Shown: in pieces, positions 60,723-64,000 of the stretch
Numbering within the stretch: position 1 is the stretch's first letter
Layout of the letters: the number at the start of each line of letters is the position of its first letter
Made by a program: the position numbers and the translations under genes
Notes under the pieces: model-generated
Seen by the model: the letters and a program-made list of their open reading frames with translations, nothing else
Database searches by the model: none
What the model was told of the DNA's origin: nothing
DNA from: Castanea sativa
Taxonomy: Eukaryota > Streptophyta > Magnoliopsida > Fagales > Fagaceae
Assembly: GCF_040712315.1 (NCBI RefSeq)
Contig: NC_134023.1
Coordinates: 68,174,757 to 68,238,756 of the forward strand
DNA length: 64,000 nucleotides
Direction: 5' to 3'

Positions 60723-61485
60723 TACATATGATTTATTATTCACATCATAATTCAGCAGTATTATATTCGAGCCTAATTTGTAACTTTTCTTTTTCCTGAC
60801 TGCAAGTTGCAATGCTCACATTCTTGGTGGTAATCCCAGATAAAGGTTGGACTAGGCATTATTTCATTTAGAGAGAGAGTGAGTGGTTAAATATGATTTG
60901 TTACTCTTATGGCTACTTGGTTCACATGGTGAATCTTTACAATTATGCCCAATCCATCATGTTTTTTTTCCTGGATGCAAGTCATAATTTTATATATTTT
61001 TAATATGTTCTGCTTACATTCTTGGTGGTAATCTCAGATACAGAGCAGTGACTAGTGCATACTACAGAGGCGCAGTGGGGGCGATGCTAGTCTATGACAT
61101 CAGCAAGCGTCAGTCATTTGATCATGTAGCTAAGTGGTTAGAGGAGTTACGGGGCCATGCCGACAAAAATATTGTCATCATACTTGTAGGCAACAAGTCT
61201 GACTTGGGGTCCCTTCGAGCTGTACCTGTTGAGGACGCCAAAGAGTTTGCTGAAAGGGAGAACCTCTTCTTTATGGAGACATCGGCCCTCGAGGCCACTA
61301 ATGTTGAATCAGCTTTCCTCACAATCCTCACAGAAATTTATCGAATCATCAGCAAGAAGGCTCTTATTGCCAATGATGAACATGAATCTGGAGGAAATTC
61401 ATCACTTCTCACGGGAACGAAGATTGTTGTTCCTGGTCAGGAGACAGTTGAACCTGTACGGAGATTCAGCTGTTGCAGTTCTTGA
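57307..61485 (+). CDS. RABA4-type Rab GTPase (closest to RABA4d)
   Basis: Small GTPase of the plant RABA (Rab11-like) clade, expected on trans-Golgi/post-Golgi vesicles that supply polarised wall growth. RABA4d acts in pollen tubes and RABA4b in root hairs. Two exons, 57307-57521 and 61038-61485, join in phase to 220 aa. Nucleotide-binding motifs are complete: P-loop GDSAVGKS (18-25), effector TIGVEF, WDTAGQ (65-70), NKSD (124-127), ETSAL (152-156). The C-terminus CCSS carries two cysteines for geranylgeranylation. The start [12 protein letters not shown] and [19 protein letters not shown] fit RABA4d best. The single 3.5-kb intron is at the conserved position after DTAGQE and contains a duplicated acceptor region. 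No disabling changes. Confidence 0.96.
60654..61041 (+). repeat. Tandem duplication of the RABA4 intron 3' end
   Basis: About 60,654-60,844 and 60,845-61,041 share GGTTGGACTAG, a GA-rich run, GGTTA(C/A)ATATGATTT and TTCCTG(A/G)(C/A)TGCAAGT. Both end CATTCTTGGTGGTAATC(C/T)CAG. The second copy ends at the true acceptor (61,037); the first holds a decoy AG at 60,838-60,839. A GA microsatellite lies at about 60,688-60,720. Confidence 0.8.
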
Positions 61486-62184
61486 TAGGATTGTCTCCTC
61501 TGACCTTGTGCCACATGGGCTGCTGCATTTTATAGCTTAGGTGATGCTCCTCCACCACCCTCCCTCTCTCTCTTTGGGTATAATATTTACTGTTGGTTAA
61601 TGTCTGACATGGTCGCAACCTTCAACTTTCAGGAATATTGTTGTACAAAACCTTTTTTGTATTACAGGTAACCAAAGACATATTTTCCCCCTCTTGTAAG
61701 AAGTTGGTGGTGGTTAATTTGCAAATGGATTTTGGATAAGTTAAAACTTAAGATTTCTATGAATTCAACATGACAGTAGTTGTCTGTAGCTAAAATAGAC
61801 TCATTTACCATGGTTATATCTTCTCGCATTATAATGTGGCTGAAAGGTAAATAAACACTTCTGCCAGATTGCAATGTTCTGAATGTTGATTTGACTCAAA
61901 ACTAATGCCTTTCTATTAGAAAATTTCGACTGAGGTTGGTGATGACTGAATATAGCATTTCTACAACGGTATGTATGTTGGTAATGCAATATTACTGAAG
62001 TATGTATTGTGATCAGTCGATTGTTTGAACATAAAATAACCTAAAAAGAGAAAGAAAAAGAAAAAAAAAAAAAAAACTAGGCTCCATATGCAAATATAAA
62101 TTCCATAAATCCAAAAATATAGCCAAAATTTTCTTTCATTCTCTTTATTTTCATAGCAGAAAAACATGGAGTTAGAGATAAGTT
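61486..62184. other. 3' flank of RABA4 gene
   Basis: Probable 3' UTR followed by intergenic DNA with an A run near 62,058-62,075. No gene recognised. Confidence 0.4.
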
Positions 62185-62372
62185 CATGGTTTTAAAAATT
62201 GGACCGGATTAGACCAGTCGGTTTGACCGGTTGAACCAAGAACTGGCCATTAGTCCGGTCTTGAAAAACCCCTAAAATTGATGAAAACTGACCAAAATTG
62301 GTCAAAAATCGGGTTGAGCCGGAAACCAGAGGCAAAAATGGATTTGGCCTCTGTTTGATTTTAAAAACCATG
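62185..62372. mobile_element. Small inverted-end element with ACCGG motifs
   Basis: CATGGTTTTAAAAATTGG on the left and TTTTAAAAACCATG on the right are inverted. The interior has GGACCGGATT, TTGACCGGTTGAACC and GTCCGGTC words. Size and structure fit a MITE; target duplication not resolved. Confidence 0.6.
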
Positions 62373-62696
62373 GGTAAGATAGATTGTGATCGAGTGATCT
62401 TGTGTGTATCAAATTTGTGTTCATCTCATTGTTGTAGTAGCATGCTAATTATGACATGCTTTGATGAGAAATGAGAAGAGTGCAAGAGACCAAATTTGGG
62501 GAGTGAGAGAGGAGAGGCATGCATAATGATTATGGTTGTTGGGTGGCAATGATGAGACTAGAGATGAGAGTCAAAAGATAGAATGGAAGAGCAACATCAT
62601 GGCAATGATAAAGAGGTGAAAGAGAAATGAGATTAGGGGATTAGGCATTACCAATTTTACACATTAGGTATAAGGGTGTGTTAAGTTGATAGACAG

Positions 62697-63050
62697 GGCA
62701 ATCATAGGTTGCTTAGCTTGTTGGGGATTAATGCCCTTGGATCATCCGGCAATTGGTTTTGGGGGGTGGGGTTAGCTGTTTGTAGGTTTTACTAATTGGA
62801 GGTGGCAAGTCTAAATGGCTATTCTTTAGAAAGATTCCCTACGTTATTAAAAAAGAAAAAAAAGAAAAAGAGTAGATAGGGAATCGCAAGTAGCTAGGGA
62901 TGAATGCCTTGGATAATCCGGAAATTGGTTTTGGGGGGGTGGGGTTAGTTTTTTGTAGGTTTTACTGATTGGAGGCGGCGAGTCCAAATGACTATTCTTT
63001 AGAAAGATTCCATATGTTATTAAAAAAGAAAAGAGAAGATAGGCCAATCT
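62697..63050. repeat. About 180-bp tandem duplication
   Basis: Two copies (about 62,697-62,878 and 62,879-63,050) share AATGCC(C)TTGGAT(C/A)ATCCGG, AATTGGTTTTGGGGGG and GTTTGTAGGTTTTACT. They also share GACTATTCTTTAGAAAGATTCC-like sequence, ending in an A/G-rich run. Noncoding. Confidence 0.8.
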
Positions 63051-63227
63051 CAAGTAGCTACATAAACCAAAAAAATCCCATGTATGCATATATGTTGGTT
63101 GACTCAAGTTAATCAGGTGGATTTTTGTTTCACTTTCACCTTACACTCATCTAACAACCATTTTCTAGGAAAAACTTAGACCTAGTGTTTGTTTGACCAT
63201 AGAGATTGAAACCGTCTACAACCCTTA

Positions 63228-63646
63228 ATGTGTGTTTGTTTGGAGAGATTTTAGGGAGGATGAAAAATTTAGAAGTGAAAAAAGTTTTAATGGGTGTTTG
63301 GTTGGGAGGAGAAGTGGAAAAAAATGTGGTGAGATTCAGGAGTTTTCTCCCTGGATTTTCTTCCCAAAATGTAGAGAAATCTATGGGGAATAACTCACTA
63401 ACATAAGTTGTCCAAAATGCCCTTGTACATTCTTTTTTTGCTAACTTTTATTTTTTTTTTCTTTTTCTATTAATGTTCACGTTGTTTCAAGATTTTTTTT
63501 TTCATCCCACTTTTTCCTTTTTCTTTCTTTTGTTTTTATCACTTTCTTCCATAGTTCATTTTTTTTCTTGTTACTAACATGCACGTTCACCTTGTTTTGT
63601 TTTGTTTTTTTTTTTAAATTGCACTTTTTTCTTTTTCTTTCTTTTG

Positions 63647-63691
<45 letters not shown>

Positions 63692-64000
63692 AGTTTTTTG
63701 ATCTGGCTTGTGCCTTTAAAATAATAATTAAAAAAAAGTGAAATGTCCATGCATAATTTTTTGTAATAAATAAATGTGTATAAAAAAATTGTATTGTCTT
63801 TTATTTTATTTAATAGGGACATAATTATAAATTTATACTAACATCATTTTTCATAGTTTTTCATCTCTCAACTTTTTTTATCTCTCAACTTTTTTTATCT
63901 TCTCAACTAAACACATATAAGAAAAAACTAAATCTTTTCTATTTCACTTTTTCTATTCTTTTCTCATTTTCTTTCCTCTCACTTTTTCACTCTTTCAACT
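63228..64000. mobile_element. TTA-flanked MITE-like element, cut by the window end
   Basis: The left end ATGTGTGTTTGTTTGGAGAG after TTA (63,225-63,227) resembles the inverted end of the 14,148-14,911 element (GGGTGTGTTTGCTTGGAGG as complement). An internal TTGGTTGGGAGGAGAAGTGG is shared in style. It contains a CT microsatellite at about 63,650-63,687. The right end is outside the window. Confidence 0.55.

Overview
The window is plant nuclear DNA from a core eudicot. The genes have spliced GT-AG introns. Long AT-rich intergenic stretches carry CT/GA, TA and homopolymer runs, and the DNA is dense in SINEs, MITEs and a plant L1-type LINE. The encoded proteins (FBH-type bHLH, RABA4 GTPase, plastid LIP2p, SUGP1-like splicing factor, VPS37) are all plant forms. 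Several short repeats resemble families common in Fagaceae (oak, chestnut), so a Fagales tree is my best guess; that is inference.

Layout. 1-4.9 kb: 3' part of a SURP/G-patch protein gene (+), with a one-base frame break and an upstream tandem duplication. 5.7-10.0 kb: a decayed LINE (-) framed by a 10-bp target-site duplication. 10.2-15.9 kb: nested small transposons, including a Tourist-like MITE inserted in its own relative, a SINE split by two MITEs that share one TTA, and a 0.74-kb element inside another repeat. 16-29.8 kb: no gene recognised; it holds a diverged direct duplication (21.8-23.1 and 23.8-25.8 kb) and scattered SINEs and MITEs. 29.9-33.2 kb: an FBH-type bHLH transcription factor (+). 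35.5-49.3 kb: a duplicated segment split by an 11.3-kb PIF/Harbinger element (37,296-48,571). This element encodes a Myb/SANT-like protein and a DDE transposase, and carries on the opposite strand a multi-exon copy of the C-terminal part of the ESCRT-I subunit VPS37. 49.9-52.5 kb: plastid octanoyltransferase LIP2p (+). 53.05-54.96 kb: the sister of the duplicated segment, which keeps the empty target site of the Harbinger element. 57.3-61.5 kb: RABA4-type Rab GTPase (+). 62-64 kb: further MITE-like and tandem repeats.

The host genes (SUGP1-like, FBH bHLH, LIP2p, RABA4) are unrelated housekeeping or regulatory genes. The transposase and the Myb-like protein form the usual two-protein PIF/Harbinger machinery. 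Short MITEs in the window share the ends of this element, so it is a plausible source of their mobilising enzyme. The most notable object is the Harbinger element with its VPS37 cargo, because paralogous filled and empty sites within the same window define its borders to the base.
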